From Bryobacterales bacterium (GTDB lineage: Bacteria; Acidobacteriota; Terriglobia; Bryobacterales; Bryobacteraceae), in NCBI GenBank assembly GCA_016716385.1, contig JADJWL010000005.1, positions 1 through 64,000 of the forward strand: a DNA stretch of 64,000 nucleotides. Direction: 5' to 3'. Under the pieces are notes generated by a model that saw nothing but the letters and a program-made list of their open reading frames with translations, did no database searches and was not told the origin of the DNA. This document shows, one piece after another, positions 52,327 to 61,156 of this stretch; position 1 is the first letter of the stretch; each line of letters opens with the position of its first letter. The translations under genes were made by a program, and so were the position numbers.

Positions 52327-53289
52327 CTACCGTTCCTTCCGTAGCTCTTCCACCAACGCCGGTGCGACCTCGAACAGGTCTCCAACGATACCGTAGTCGG
52401 CGACTTCAAAGATCGGTGCGTCAGGATCCTTGTTGATCGCGACGATCACCTTCGAGCCCTTCATTCCGACCAGGTGCTGAATGGCGCCCGAGATCCCCAC
52501 GGCTACATAGAGCTTTGGCGCGACCGTCTGCCCGGAACTGCCCACCTGGCGCTCCATCGGGAGCCAGCCGTTGTCGCAGATGGGGCGGGATGCCGCCAAC
52601 TCGGCTCCCAGCGCCTCGGCCAGCGCTTGCACCACCGGCAGATTCTCCGCTTCCTTGATTCCCCTGCCTACGGAGACGATCACGTCGGCGGCGGTCAAAT
52701 CCACCGCCCGTTGGGCTTCGCGGAACGGCGCTTCGGGATTGGTCCGGATGTCTGCCGCGTGGATCTCGGGGGTGACGGTTTCAATCGGCGCCGTGCCCGC
52801 CGGTAGCGTGTCGGCGCGGTAGGCGCCTGCCTGGATCGAGGCGAAATGCGGAGCTTCCCCCGCGAAGCGGACATCGGCATTAAGCTTCCCCTGGAACAAC
52901 TGGCGCACCAGCACGAGGGCGCCGTCTTCCATGCGGTGGCCCGTTACATCGCTCGCCAGGACGCGCCCAAGGGCCGTGGCCAGCTTGGGAGCATAGTCGC
53001 GCGACTGGTAGGAGTGGGGGAACAGCACGAGCCAGGGTTCCCGTGCCTGTACGGTTTCCAGCAGCGCGCGGCAGTAGCCGTCCGGTGTGTATTGCAAAAG
53101 AAGAGAGTGTTCCAGGGCGATGACCCGTTCGAGCGCGTACCCCGCCAGTTGCGACGCCAAGGCCCCGACACTGTGTCCAAGAACCACCGCCGTGACAGGC
53201 TTCTCCATAGAGAGCGCCGCCGCCAGCGTCTCGAGCGACAGGCGCGTGAGCGTTCCTTCGCGATGTTCGGTGATGACCAGGATACTCAT
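52327..53289 (-). CDS. etfA: Electron transfer flavoprotein, alpha subunit
   Basis: A 320-residue FAD-binding subunit. The C-terminal FAD motif is complete: ELAASRPICDNGWLPMERQVGSSGQTVAPKLYVAVGISGAIQHLVGMKGSKVIVAINKDPDAPIFEVADYGIVGD (given here as a landmark at about 235-305). With EtfB it accepts electrons from acyl-CoA or other flavin dehydrogenases and passes them to the quinone pool. Start overlaps the etfB stop by 4 bases. No ETF-linked dehydrogenase or ETF:quinone oxidoreductase gene is adjacent. Confidence 0.95.
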   Translation of the reverse strand: MSILVITEHREGTLTRLSLETLAAALSMEKPVTAVVLGHSVGALASQLAGYALERVIALEHSLLLQYTPDGYCRALLETVQAREPWLVLFPHSYQSRDYAPKLATALGRVLASDVTGHRMEDGALVLVRQLFQGKLNADVRFAGEAPHFASIQAGAYRADTLPAGTAPIETVTPEIHAADIRTNPEAPFREAQRAVDLTAADVIVSVGRGIKEAENLPVVQALAEALGAELAASRPICDNGWLPMERQVGSSGQTVAPKLYVAVGISGAIQHLVGMKGSKVIVAINKDPDAPIFEVADYGIVGDLFEVAPALVEELRKER

Positions 53290-54056
53290 AGTACGCGTGC
53301 CTCGAAGCGAAGTTTTTCCACCAGGCGGGCGGCAGATTCGCGCGCGTCGCCGTCGAACAGTTGCGTCCGCTTGCCGCGCGGCGGCGCGTACACGCGAGCC
53401 ACTTCGAGCACTGGTGTGGCGGCGTCCCCGAGTTCGGCCGCGGAGACCGTGCGGACCGGCTTGGTCTTGGCGCGCTTGATGCCCATCAGCGTTGCGTAGC
53501 GCAGCTTGCTGATGCCGGACTGAATCGTCAGCAACGCGGGGAGGGGCATGGCGACATGCTGGAACCAGCCGTCTTCGAGTTCGCGCTTCACCTGCAGCGT
53601 GCCGCCTTCCACTTCCACCTGCATGATGATTGTCGCGTGAGGCAGGCCGAGCAACTCGGCAAGAATCACGCCGGTCTGCCCGTAACCCAGGTCATCGGAC
53701 TGCAAACCTGTCAGCACAAGATCCGGCTTCTCATCGCGCAGTGCCGCCGCCATCAGCTTGGCGAGACCCAGCGGATCCAGTGCACCGAGGTGATCCGCGG
53801 CAATGTGGATGGCGCGATCGGCGCCTTTGGCGAGAGCCTCGCGGATGGTCTGCGCCGCCCGCGCCGGACCCGCGCAGAGCACCGTCACCTCGCCCCCGTG
53901 CTGTTCTTTCAACTGCAGGCCGCTTTCGAGGGCATAGGCATCGGGTTCGTTGATCTCGAAGTTCAGATCGTCTTCCGATACCCACTTCCCCGCGGCGTCC
54001 ACGCGCAGGAGCGAATCCCGCGCGGGCGTCTGCTTTACGCACACGACAATGTTCAT
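53286..54056 (-). CDS. etfB: Electron transfer flavoprotein, beta subunit
   Basis: A 256-residue EtfB with N-terminal MNIVVCVKQTPA, the adenine-nucleotide region (VTVLCAGPARAAQTIREALAKGADRAIHI), the D-LVLTGLQSDD segment and the family signature (RELEDGWFQHVAMPLPALLTI...LRYATLMGIKRAKTKP). Partner of EtfA. The gene begins 5 bases downstream of the PhoD-like phosphatase stop on the same strand. Confidence 0.95.
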   Translation of the reverse strand: MNIVVCVKQTPARDSLLRVDAAGKWVSEDDLNFEINEPDAYALESGLQLKEQHGGEVTVLCAGPARAAQTIREALAKGADRAIHIAADHLGALDPLGLAKLMAAALRDEKPDLVLTGLQSDDLGYGQTGVILAELLGLPHATIIMQVEVEGGTLQVKRELEDGWFQHVAMPLPALLTIQSGISKLRYATLMGIKRAKTKPVRTVSAAELGDAATPVLEVARVYAPPRGKRTQLFDGDARESAARLVEKLRFEARVL

Positions 54057-54061
54057 CTCTT

Positions 54062-55495
54062 TTACGTTACCTTGCGCTCGCGGCGGTATTCGTAGACGAC
54101 CTTGCCGAAGACGTCGCGGTGGCGGAAGACGATCTCGCTCAGGTTCCCCTTGCGCTGCGTCTCGACCGACAGGAAGCCGCCCTTGATCTGGTGGAACCGG
54201 TGGTAGTCGCGGTCCTCACCCGGCGATCCGGCGGCGTGCGCATCGCTCGCCGCGCCAGCGGAGAACTCGTGCACCTTGGAGTCCGGATGGATCGAGTGAT
54301 ACTGCCAGTGGCGGTCCCCGTTCAGGTTGAAGAACGAATCGCCCAGGTTCGCCTGGACCCAGCCGCGGATCTCGTCGCCTTCATGCTGGAAAGTGCGGTT
54401 GGAGTGGTTGTCGTTTTTGTTGCCCCGGTCCGGTCCCACCAGCGGGGTCGGGCTCACGAGCAGCTTCCAGTCAGCGTCACTCGCGAGCATCGTGCGCTTC
54501 AGCCACTGCTTCTGCTCGACGCCCCAAATCGTCTTGTCAGGCCCGTCGGGCATGTTGTTGGGCGAGCGGTAGTCACGGCCTTCCACCAGCCAGATCTGGA
54601 GCGACTTCCCCCAACGCGCGGTGCGGTAGGTGAGCGGGCCCATCGGCGTCTGTTCGCGGAACAGGCGCAGGCCTTCGTCCCAGGTGAAGGGCAGCATGAT
54701 GTTCGGCTCGCGCGTGGACCATGCGTCGTCGAACAGGGTGTCATGGTCGTCCTTTTCCCAGTAGCCCGGCACCGTCAGCCCCATCTTGATATGGCGCGGG
54801 TAGCTGTACATGCGCTGCCAGTGGTAGCGGGCCAGCTCGACAGACGTGGCGCGCGGATCGTCGCTGTCGTAGTAGACGACGTCGCCCGCGCTCACAAGGA
54901 AGCGCGGCGCAAGCTTCTCGATGGAATCGTAGATGTGGAAGCCGTCGGGGTGATCGAGCTGCGAGTACTTCTGGCAGGTCATCATCGCGAACTGAATGCC
55001 TTCAGGCGAATCGGGTAGAGGCGCGGTGCGGAAACTGCCGCGCAGAGGTTCGTGCGGGCGCCCGTTGGGACCGGCGGTCTCCGCCGAGTAGAAGTACATC
55101 GTCGAGGGCTGGAGGCCGGCGATTTCGAACTGATGCGAGAAGTCACGCTGGGGGTCCACGTCGACCCAACCGGTGTCCCGCGCGCCCTGCAGATCTTCGC
55201 GCGCCGACAGGCGGACGCGGACGCGTCCGGGCGCGCCGGGGCAGGACCCTTCGAGGTCGAACGAGCGCAGGTCCTTGGGGAACGGTTCGGGACGCCCGCG
55301 CCGGATCACGCCGTCGTACCGCCGGACGCCGCGCTCGGTCACGCGCGTCCACACGATGGCCGAGTTGTGGCTGATCTCGCCGACCTTGACGCCGCTTGCC
55401 TGCCGCGAGTCGGCGCCCGCCGATGCCGCGGGCCAAGGCCAAGCCCCCGCGAGGACGCTGCCTCCCGCCGCTGCCAGAAAGTCCCGTCGCTTCAT
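54062..55495 (-). CDS. Tat-exported PhoD-like alkaline phosphatase
   Basis: A 477-residue protein with Tat signal (MKRRDFLAAAGGS), an N-terminal Fn3-like domain (VKVGEISHNSAIVWTRV...TMYFYSAETAG) and a PhoD metallophosphatase core with metal-binding runs MMTCQKYSQ, VSAGDVVYYDSDDP, EKDDHDTLFDD and LNGDRHWQYHS. It would release phosphate from phosphodiesters or monoesters outside the cell using Fe/Ca. Divergence from classic PhoD in several spacings is noted, so the substrate may differ. Confidence 0.9.
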   Translation of the reverse strand: MKRRDFLAAAGGSVLAGAWPWPAASAGADSRQASGVKVGEISHNSAIVWTRVTERGVRRYDGVIRRGRPEPFPKDLRSFDLEGSCPGAPGRVRVRLSAREDLQGARDTGWVDVDPQRDFSHQFEIAGLQPSTMYFYSAETAGPNGRPHEPLRGSFRTAPLPDSPEGIQFAMMTCQKYSQLDHPDGFHIYDSIEKLAPRFLVSAGDVVYYDSDDPRATSVELARYHWQRMYSYPRHIKMGLTVPGYWEKDDHDTLFDDAWSTREPNIMLPFTWDEGLRLFREQTPMGPLTYRTARWGKSLQIWLVEGRDYRSPNNMPDGPDKTIWGVEQKQWLKRTMLASDADWKLLVSPTPLVGPDRGNKNDNHSNRTFQHEGDEIRGWVQANLGDSFFNLNGDRHWQYHSIHPDSKVHEFSAGAASDAHAAGSPGEDRDYHRFHQIKGGFLSVETQRKGNLSEIVFRHRDVFGKVVYEYRRERKVT

Positions 55496-55508
55496 GGTGC
55501 TCGCTCCT

Positions 55509-56168
55509 CTAGAACACGCGCCGTTTGAGGCGCGCCACGTTGAATTTCGCTGTGTCGGCCACCGCCATCACGGCCATCACGCCGGCCTGAACGGGGTCGG
55601 TGACCACGAGATCGGCGGCGTCCGGTACGGATCCCGCCATGTTCAAACTGATGACGAGCAAACCGCGCTGGCGCACTTCGCGCACGGCCTGCTCGATATC
55701 CCCGCCCATCAGCGCGCCGGCCAATACGAGAGCGCGGGCGCGCGGCAGGCGGGAGACGGCGCGTACGGCGTCGGCCAGCGTCTGCTCGCCCACCAGCGGG
55801 ATCGTATCCACGGAGATGTGCTCGCCCCGGATGTTGTGGCGGTCGGCTTCGGACACCGCGCCGATGGCAACCTGGCCCACCTGTGCGCCGCCACCCATGA
55901 TGATGATGCGCTTGCCGTAGATTTTGTCGAGACTCTTGACGATCTCGGCGCTGTGGACAATGGGCAGGCGCCGGAGGTCGGCGGCAAGCTGCTCTGGATC
56001 GCCCGGCAGTTCGATTTCGAAGTAGATGCGGGCGTCTGGCGGACGATTGTCGATGATGGCGACCGAGGTGATGTCGCCCTCGTGCTGGAGGATGACGCCG
56101 CTGAGATGATAGAGCTTTCCGGGGCCTGAGTCTACGTGGACAACCAGTCCGATTTTGCCTTGCGCCAT
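55509..56168 (-). CDS. ACT-domain protein with DUF5612-like C-terminal domain
   Basis: A 219-residue protein. Residues about 4-80 form an ACT regulatory domain (IGLVVHVDSGPGKLYHLSGVILQHEGDITSVAII). The rest has strongly conserved runs (MGGGAQVGQVAIGAVSEADRHNIRGE, ISVDTIPLVGE, LVLAGALMGGD, ISLNMAGSVPDAADLVVTDP) matching the DUF5612 type, which I recall mainly from methanogens. Small-molecule binding with a regulatory or synthetic role is likely; function unknown. Divergent from the SDR gene with 43 bases between, so they may share a control region. No clear Shine-Dalgarno. Confidence 0.75.
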   Translation of the reverse strand: MAQGKIGLVVHVDSGPGKLYHLSGVILQHEGDITSVAIIDNRPPDARIYFEIELPGDPEQLAADLRRLPIVHSAEIVKSLDKIYGKRIIIMGGGAQVGQVAIGAVSEADRHNIRGEHISVDTIPLVGEQTLADAVRAVSRLPRARALVLAGALMGGDIEQAVREVRQRGLLVISLNMAGSVPDAADLVVTDPVQAGVMAVMAVADTAKFNVARLKRRVF

Positions 56169-56211
56169 GGTGCGGGGGTTGGTCCTTAGTATACTTCTCT
56201 CTTTGCACATC

Positions 56212-56976
56212 ATGGAGAAAGCACTTTCGGGAAAGACGGCCCTGGTGACGGGCGCCTCGCGCGGGATCGGCGCGGCGGCGGCGGTGAAGCTCGCGGAAGC
56301 GGGTGTGACGCGCCTGCTGCTGCACTACGGCAGCTATCAGGAGGGGATGGACAACACGCTGGCAGCGGTGCGCGATCTGGGCGCGCGGGCGGACGCGGTC
56401 CAGGCCGACCTGCGCACGGCCGCGGGCATTGACGTGATGGTGGAGGCCGTGAAGGCACGCGGCGAGGCATTCGACATTCTGATCAACAATGCGGGGTCGC
56501 TCGTGAAGCGCGCGCGGCTCGAGGAGTTCACGCCGGGGCTGTTCGACGAGGTGATGAACCTGAACGTGAAGAGTGTCTGGTTCCTGACGCAGGCGGTTGT
56601 TCCGGCGATGACCGCCCGGGGTTCTGGCGTGATCGTGAACCTGAGTTCCATCGCGGCGCGCAATGGCGGTGGGATCGGCGCGGGCATTTACGCGGCGGCC
56701 AAAGCATCCGTGTCCGCGATCACGAAGAATCTCGCAAAGGAACTTGCGCCGCGCGGGATCCGCGTGAACGCGGTCTCGCCGGGGACCGTGGACAACTACT
56801 TCCACGAGCAGTTCTCGACGCGCCAGATGCTCGATGCCGTCGTCGCGCAAACACCAGCCGGGCGGCTCGCGACGAACGAGGAGACGGCCGACGTGATCCT
56901 CTACCTCTGCTCGCCCGGTTCGGGCTACGTGCACGGGCAGACGATCGAGGTGAACGGCGGCATGTGGATGGTGTAG
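56212..56976 (+). CDS. Short-chain dehydrogenase/reductase
   Basis: A 254-residue classical SDR: NAD(P) motif TGASRGIG, NNAG at about 91-94, catalytic Ser (NLSS), YAAAK (Tyr/Lys) and the C-terminal QTIEVNGGMW typical of FabG-like enzymes. It would reduce a keto group or oxidise an alcohol; substrate unknown. The ATG at 56212 is preferred to an upstream frame without family match. Confidence 0.9.
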   Translation: MEKALSGKTALVTGASRGIGAAAAVKLAEAGVTRLLLHYGSYQEGMDNTLAAVRDLGARADAVQADLRTAAGIDVMVEAVKARGEAFDILINNAGSLVKRARLEEFTPGLFDEVMNLNVKSVWFLTQAVVPAMTARGSGVIVNLSSIAARNGGGIGAGIYAAAKASVSAITKNLAKELAPRGIRVNAVSPGTVDNYFHEQFSTRQMLDAVVAQTPAGRLATNEETADVILYLCSPGSGYVHGQTIEVNGGMWMV

Positions 56977-56977
56977 G

Positions 56978-57600
56978 TCAGGAGCAGACGGCGCGGAGGA
57001 GGCATCCCTCGCGCTTCGCCGGCCGGCCGGTGGGGCGCCATTTAGGGAAGGGGCCGTGGCGGCGTTCCTGGTCTGTGAGCCAGGCGGTGCTGCCGCAAGG
57101 GCGCGAGCATTTGATCGTGTGGCGGAGGCGGGCTTCTCGTTCCCAGTCGGTTTCGTCGAGGAAGCCGCGCCAGCGGGTGGGGCCGTAGAGGCGTTCCCAA
57201 TCGAGCAGTTCCAGGCGGATATCCTGGTCGGCCTCTCCGGTGAGGTGGGCTTTGGCCGAGGAGAACTCCCATTCTTCGGGGCGGCCGCGGAAGCCGGCGC
57301 GTCTGGGGTTGGTTTTCGACGTAGCGCATGGCGGTCCAGAAGTGGTTGAGGTCCATGGGGCTGGAGTTGGGGGGGGGTTGGCGAGGGCGGTGGGGTTGGG
57401 CGGGTGAGGATCCAGTGGACGTGGTTGTCCATGAGGCAGTAGGCGTGGACCTGGACTTCGAGGGCTGCGGCGGTGGCGGCGAACCTGTTGAGGTAGCGGC
57501 GTTTATCGAAGCCGTGGCGGAAGAGCAGGCAGCGGTCGACGCCGCGAGCCACGACGTGGTGCGGCACGCCGCGGAAGATCGTACGAGCGGTCCGGGGCAT
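56978..57600 (-). pseudogene. REP-associated tyrosine transposase (RAYT), frameshifted
   Basis: Three frames together give one RAYT: MPRTARTIFRGVPHHVVARG...AYCLMDNHVHWILTRP (catalytic-type HVH in the Y1 transposase fold), then MDLNHFWTAMRYVEN, then RRAGFRGRPEEWEFSSAKAH...DWERLYGPTRWRGFLDE. The first break lies in a run of nine G (57369-57377), the second after the codons for YVEN, consistent with one extra base. Both lie at or near homopolymers, so either real decay or sequence errors. A REP-like palindrome sits just upstream of the start. Confidence 0.75.
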
Positions 57601-57640
57601 ACACACGTATAGTGCGTCCAGCCTGGAGAAGTTCTCAACA

Positions 57641-57659
57641 AAAGGGGACTGTCCCCTTT
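57641..57659. repeat. REP-like palindrome next to the RAYT
   Basis: AAAGGGGAC-T-GTCCCCTTT is a perfect 9-bp inverted repeat with a 1-base centre, 41 bases upstream of the RAYT start. Palindromes of this GGGGAC/GTCCCC type are known near REP-associated transposases, which are thought to move them. No second copy was noticed in the window. Confidence 0.7.
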
Positions 57660-57712
57660 CTTAGAGGACCGGGTTGAGCGTGAGATCGACGCCCAGATCG
57701 GGGGGACGCCGT

Positions 57713-58981
57713 TTACCCCCCCAGCGCCCCCCTCCCCCGGGCGGGCCCCCGCCGCGCCGCGCCGGCGCCACACTTCGCCGGTGGTGAAGACCTTCCTAAC
57801 ATCCGCAACTTCTCCAAGGGGGGGGGCCCGGGGGGGGGGGGGACGGGGGGGGGCGGCAGGGCCCCCCCCGCCGGCTCCACGCTCACAGTTCGCGTTACAG
57901 TCCCCCGACGCAGGATTCGCAGGCGGACGGTCCCGGCCTGGCGGAAGAGCTTTCGCAGATCCTCCGGGTTCAGTTCGCGTAACGCTCGGCCATTCAACGA
58001 GAGCAACTCATCCCCCGGGCGCAGTCCCGCCTTCGCTGCCGCACGGTCGGGTGCTACGCTGTCGATCACCGCAGTGTTGAATTCCGGGGCACGCCAAGCC
58101 AGTCGCATGCCGCTTAGGTCGGGCCGGAACGGTGCGTGCACCTGCTCGCCGGGACGCAGATACAGCTTGCCCGCCCGATAATCGAGCGCCAGACGGAACC
58201 GGCGCAGGACTTCGCCACCGAGCAATCCGTCATCGTTGCCGCCACCACCGGTCCGGAACCGCACCAGCGGACCATCCAGACGGTTCGGACCTAATGTCAG
58301 CCCGTCAATCCGCCCCAGCCGGATCTCCATCCGTCCTCCGATCCCCAGTGCCGTATCCGCGATGGCCGGGAGATCGGGTGGGGGAAGCTTCTGGCGCTGT
58401 GCGAACTTCGCCCCGACCGTGACAGAACTCGATGAGCCCGTGTCCACCAGCAGGAGTGCGTCGAGAGAGCGTCCTGCGCTGATCGTCAGACTCGTCCGGA
58501 CAGCCGGGCGATTGTCACGAAGCTTCATGGGAAGACTCTGCCAGCCGGCGGGATCGAAGTCGTTGCCGTGCAACCTGAACTCGCCAGCCACATAATCAAA
58601 CTCCGCTACGTACTCACGGAGGAAGTGATAGCCGAGAATTCCGTCAATCCGCCGGCCGGCAAACTGCGACAGGGTCGAGAGGTCCACCACGGCAAACGGA
58701 ACGGGCGGGCTTGTGATGGCGCCCACCTGGACGGGAACCGGGCCAGCCTGACCACCGTGCACGCGTCCGCCTCCGCCTGAAAGTGAGGCCGATCCACGGA
58801 CGGGCAGTCCGGCGCCCGGATCGATGACGGAGACACCCGCGCCGGTGTCCACAATCATGACGACGGTCCTGCCGCCGATCGCCGCCCGGATGATCGGGAC
58901 GTTGTTGGTGAGTTCGACCGGTACCGTTGTCTGGCACACGGCGATCTGCGCGAAAAGAACTGCGGTTGCGCCAAGACGCAT
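57713..58981 (-). CDS. Retropepsin-like aspartyl protease with PDZ domain; homopolymer-rich 3' end
   Basis: A 422-residue exported protein (signal 1-16). Two aspartyl-protease half-sites are visible: VVMIVDTGAGVSVID and LLLVDTGSSSSVTVG, each with the D-T-G triad. A C-terminal PDZ domain follows (about 305-375: AWRAPEFNTAVIDSVAPDRAAAKAGLRPGDELLSLNGR). After VSVEPAGGA the protein turns into runs of Pro and then low-complexity Gly/Arg/Ala encoded by C9, C13 and C9 runs (plus-strand G runs at 57818-57826, 57830-57842 and 57845-57853). The true C-terminus is uncertain. Confidence 0.82.
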   Translation of the reverse strand: MRLGATAVLFAQIAVCQTTVPVELTNNVPIIRAAIGGRTVVMIVDTGAGVSVIDPGAGLPVRGSASLSGGGGRVHGGQAGPVPVQVGAITSPPVPFAVVDLSTLSQFAGRRIDGILGYHFLREYVAEFDYVAGEFRLHGNDFDPAGWQSLPMKLRDNRPAVRTSLTISAGRSLDALLLVDTGSSSSVTVGAKFAQRQKLPPPDLPAIADTALGIGGRMEIRLGRIDGLTLGPNRLDGPLVRFRTGGGGNDDGLLGGEVLRRFRLALDYRAGKLYLRPGEQVHAPFRPDLSGMRLAWRAPEFNTAVIDSVAPDRAAAKAGLRPGDELLSLNGRALRELNPEDLRKLFRQAGTVRLRILRRGTVTRTVSVEPAGGALPPPPVPPPPGPPPLEKLRMLGRSSPPAKCGAGAARRGPARGRGALGG

Positions 58982-58990
58982 GGGCTCCCC

Positions 58991-61144
58991 CTAAAACGGT
59001 TCAGACTGCAGGGCCTCGACCGCCCTGATGGTTCCAATGACCAGTAATCGGTCTCCTGCCTCCACGCTGTCGCCTGGCCTCGGGGCCAGCACGCGCGCGT
59101 TACCACGCAGGATCCCGACTACGGTCGCCTGATAGCGCTGCCGGAAGTGGAGGTCGGCCAATGTCTTCCCCGCTCGGGCCGAACCGGCGCATACCTCAAC
59201 TTCTCCCAGCACAAGCCGCTCCCCTCCGCCGTACGCTTCAAGGTCCAACGGCTGATTCAGGAGCGTCTCCGCCTCCTCGCACCGATCCGGGGGGCCCATG
59301 ATCACGAGGCGGTCTCCCGGATAGATCTGGAAGTCCGGTCCAGGATCATGATGGATCCGCCCGGCGCGGCTGACCGCGACAATCGAGAACCCCGTCGTGG
59401 CGCGCAGCGGGATGTTGCGGATGGTTTGCCCCGCCGACAGCGATCCGGACTGGACCCGCACCTCGCGAAAGGCCACGGCCCAGTCGCGATTCACGGGCAG
59501 TTGATCGATCCCCTGGGTTAACGCGTCGGCGGCCTGTTCGGCGGCATCGGCGAACGGGCGCAGGACCGCGTGCGCGCCCGCGCGCTCGAAATCCTCGGCC
59601 TCCTGTTCAGTCGTAGCGGTCAGTGCGATCTTGCCTGTATACCCGCGGCTTCGAAGCAGCGCGAAGAGCGCCAGATTCAATTCCCGCGAACGCACCGTGC
59701 TCACAACCCACCGCGCTGACTGCAGGGGGAGGTACTCGTGGAGTTCCGGGTCCCCTACGTCGCCATAGATCACCGGTACTCCAAGCGACCGCCAGCGCCT
59801 GAGCGCGACGGGATCGAAATCGACCCCGAAGATCGTCATCTTGCGGCGCAGCAGGTGCTGTGCGACACCGCTGCCATAGTTGCTGAGTCCCACGAGTACG
59901 ACGTCGACCGCGCGGCCGGTGTCCTGGTCCGCCGCCGCCAGTTCGCGGTAGGGTGTCTTGCGCTCGAAGATCTTCAGCGGACCGGCGAAGGCACGATACA
60001 ACTCGCCCGAGTACAGGATCATGTAGGTCGACATGAAGATCGTCACCACGCCGACCAGCGTGATCAGCCCCATCACTTCCGGAGTGATGTGCCCCAGGCT
60101 GAGACCGAGCGCCGCGACAATGAGAGAGAACTCGCTGATCTGCGCGACCGTGAGCCCGGCGAGGAAGCTCGTGCGCCGCCGGTACCCCATCGCGCCCATG
60201 ATGACCAGCACGATAAGGGGATTGCCCACCAGGACGAATATCGAAAACACGAACGCGGCCCACAACTCGCCGCCGACGGTCGTCCAATCCAGACGAGCGC
60301 CGAGATCGATGAAGAAGAACAGGAGCAGGAAGTCGCGCAAGCCGGTCAGCCTCGCGCCGATGGCGTCCCGGTACGAAGTCGACGCCAGCGAAATGCCCGC
60401 GAGGAACGCGCCCACCTCCTTGCTGAAGCCGGCCATATCGCTGATCGTACCCAGAGCGACGGCCCACGCGACCGCGAACAGGGTGAGCAATTCCTGGGAC
60501 TGGGCGAGACGCCGCAGCAGAGGCGGAATGACGAAGCGCATCAGCAGTCCCGTCGCGGCGAGTAGCCCGAAGCCTTTGGCCGCGATCAGCAGCGTCGTCA
60601 TCAGCGCGGTATCCTCGGCTCCGCGCCGCGAACCGAACGTTGTCAGGCCTACCAGAGCCAGAATCGCCGCGATGTCCTGCACGATCAGGAAGCCCACGGC
60701 GATCTGTCCGTGCAGGGAGTCGATCTCCTTCTTGTCCGACAGCAGCTTGACGATGATGATCGTGCTCGAGAAGGTCAGCGCCACGGCCACATAGGCGGCG
60801 CTCAACATCGGCATATCGAACGCGAGCGCAATGAGAAAGCCAATGGCCGAGGTGAAGACGATCTGGCCGACACCCGTCGCCAGAGCGACCGGTCCGGTGG
60901 TGCGGATCAGGTTCAGATCGAGCTTGAGGCCGACAATGAACAGCAGCAGGGCGATGCCCATATGCGCGAGCAGGTCGACTTGCGCATGGCTCGCAATGAC
61001 GCCGAATCCCGCCGGACCGGCGAGAATGCCGGCGGCGAGAAACATGATGATCAGCGGCTGGCGGAGCTTGAGGCCGACGGCGCCGAGCAGCACCGCCATC
61101 CCCAGGATGGCGGCGATCTCGTAGAAAGTGCTTCCGTGAAGCAT
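58991..61144 (-). CDS. CPA2-family cation/proton antiporter with TrkA-N and TrkA-C domains
   Basis: A 717-residue KefB/YbaL-like transporter: about 12 membrane helices (1-390) with the CPA2 core (TFSSTIIIVKLLSDKKEIDS, VGAFLAGISLAS), a nucleotide-binding TrkA-N domain (about 405-540, VVLVGLSNYGSGVAQHLLRRKM, FDPVALRRWRS) and two TrkA-C domains (about 555-640 and 645-717). It is predicted to exchange K+ or Na+ for H+, gated by NAD(H)-type ligands or cyclic dinucleotides. Same strand as the upstream PP2C gene, 12 bases apart. Confidence 0.92.
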   Translation of the reverse strand: MLHGSTFYEIAAILGMAVLLGAVGLKLRQPLIIMFLAAGILAGPAGFGVIASHAQVDLLAHMGIALLLFIVGLKLDLNLIRTTGPVALATGVGQIVFTSAIGFLIALAFDMPMLSAAYVAVALTFSSTIIIVKLLSDKKEIDSLHGQIAVGFLIVQDIAAILALVGLTTFGSRRGAEDTALMTTLLIAAKGFGLLAATGLLMRFVIPPLLRRLAQSQELLTLFAVAWAVALGTISDMAGFSKEVGAFLAGISLASTSYRDAIGARLTGLRDFLLLFFFIDLGARLDWTTVGGELWAAFVFSIFVLVGNPLIVLVIMGAMGYRRRTSFLAGLTVAQISEFSLIVAALGLSLGHITPEVMGLITLVGVVTIFMSTYMILYSGELYRAFAGPLKIFERKTPYRELAAADQDTGRAVDVVLVGLSNYGSGVAQHLLRRKMTIFGVDFDPVALRRWRSLGVPVIYGDVGDPELHEYLPLQSARWVVSTVRSRELNLALFALLRSRGYTGKIALTATTEQEAEDFERAGAHAVLRPFADAAEQAADALTQGIDQLPVNRDWAVAFREVRVQSGSLSAGQTIRNIPLRATTGFSIVAVSRAGRIHHDPGPDFQIYPGDRLVIMGPPDRCEEAETLLNQPLDLEAYGGGERLVLGEVEVCAGSARAGKTLADLHFRQRYQATVVGILRGNARVLAPRPGDSVEAGDRLLVIGTIRAVEALQSEPF

Positions 61145-61156
61145 CGCGGGCGGGTT

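Noticed and set aside
55492..57606. Single long minus-strand frame from the RAYT start to 55492
   Set aside because: Only its first about 70 codons are real RAYT; the rest is out of frame with RAYT and antisense to the SDR gene.
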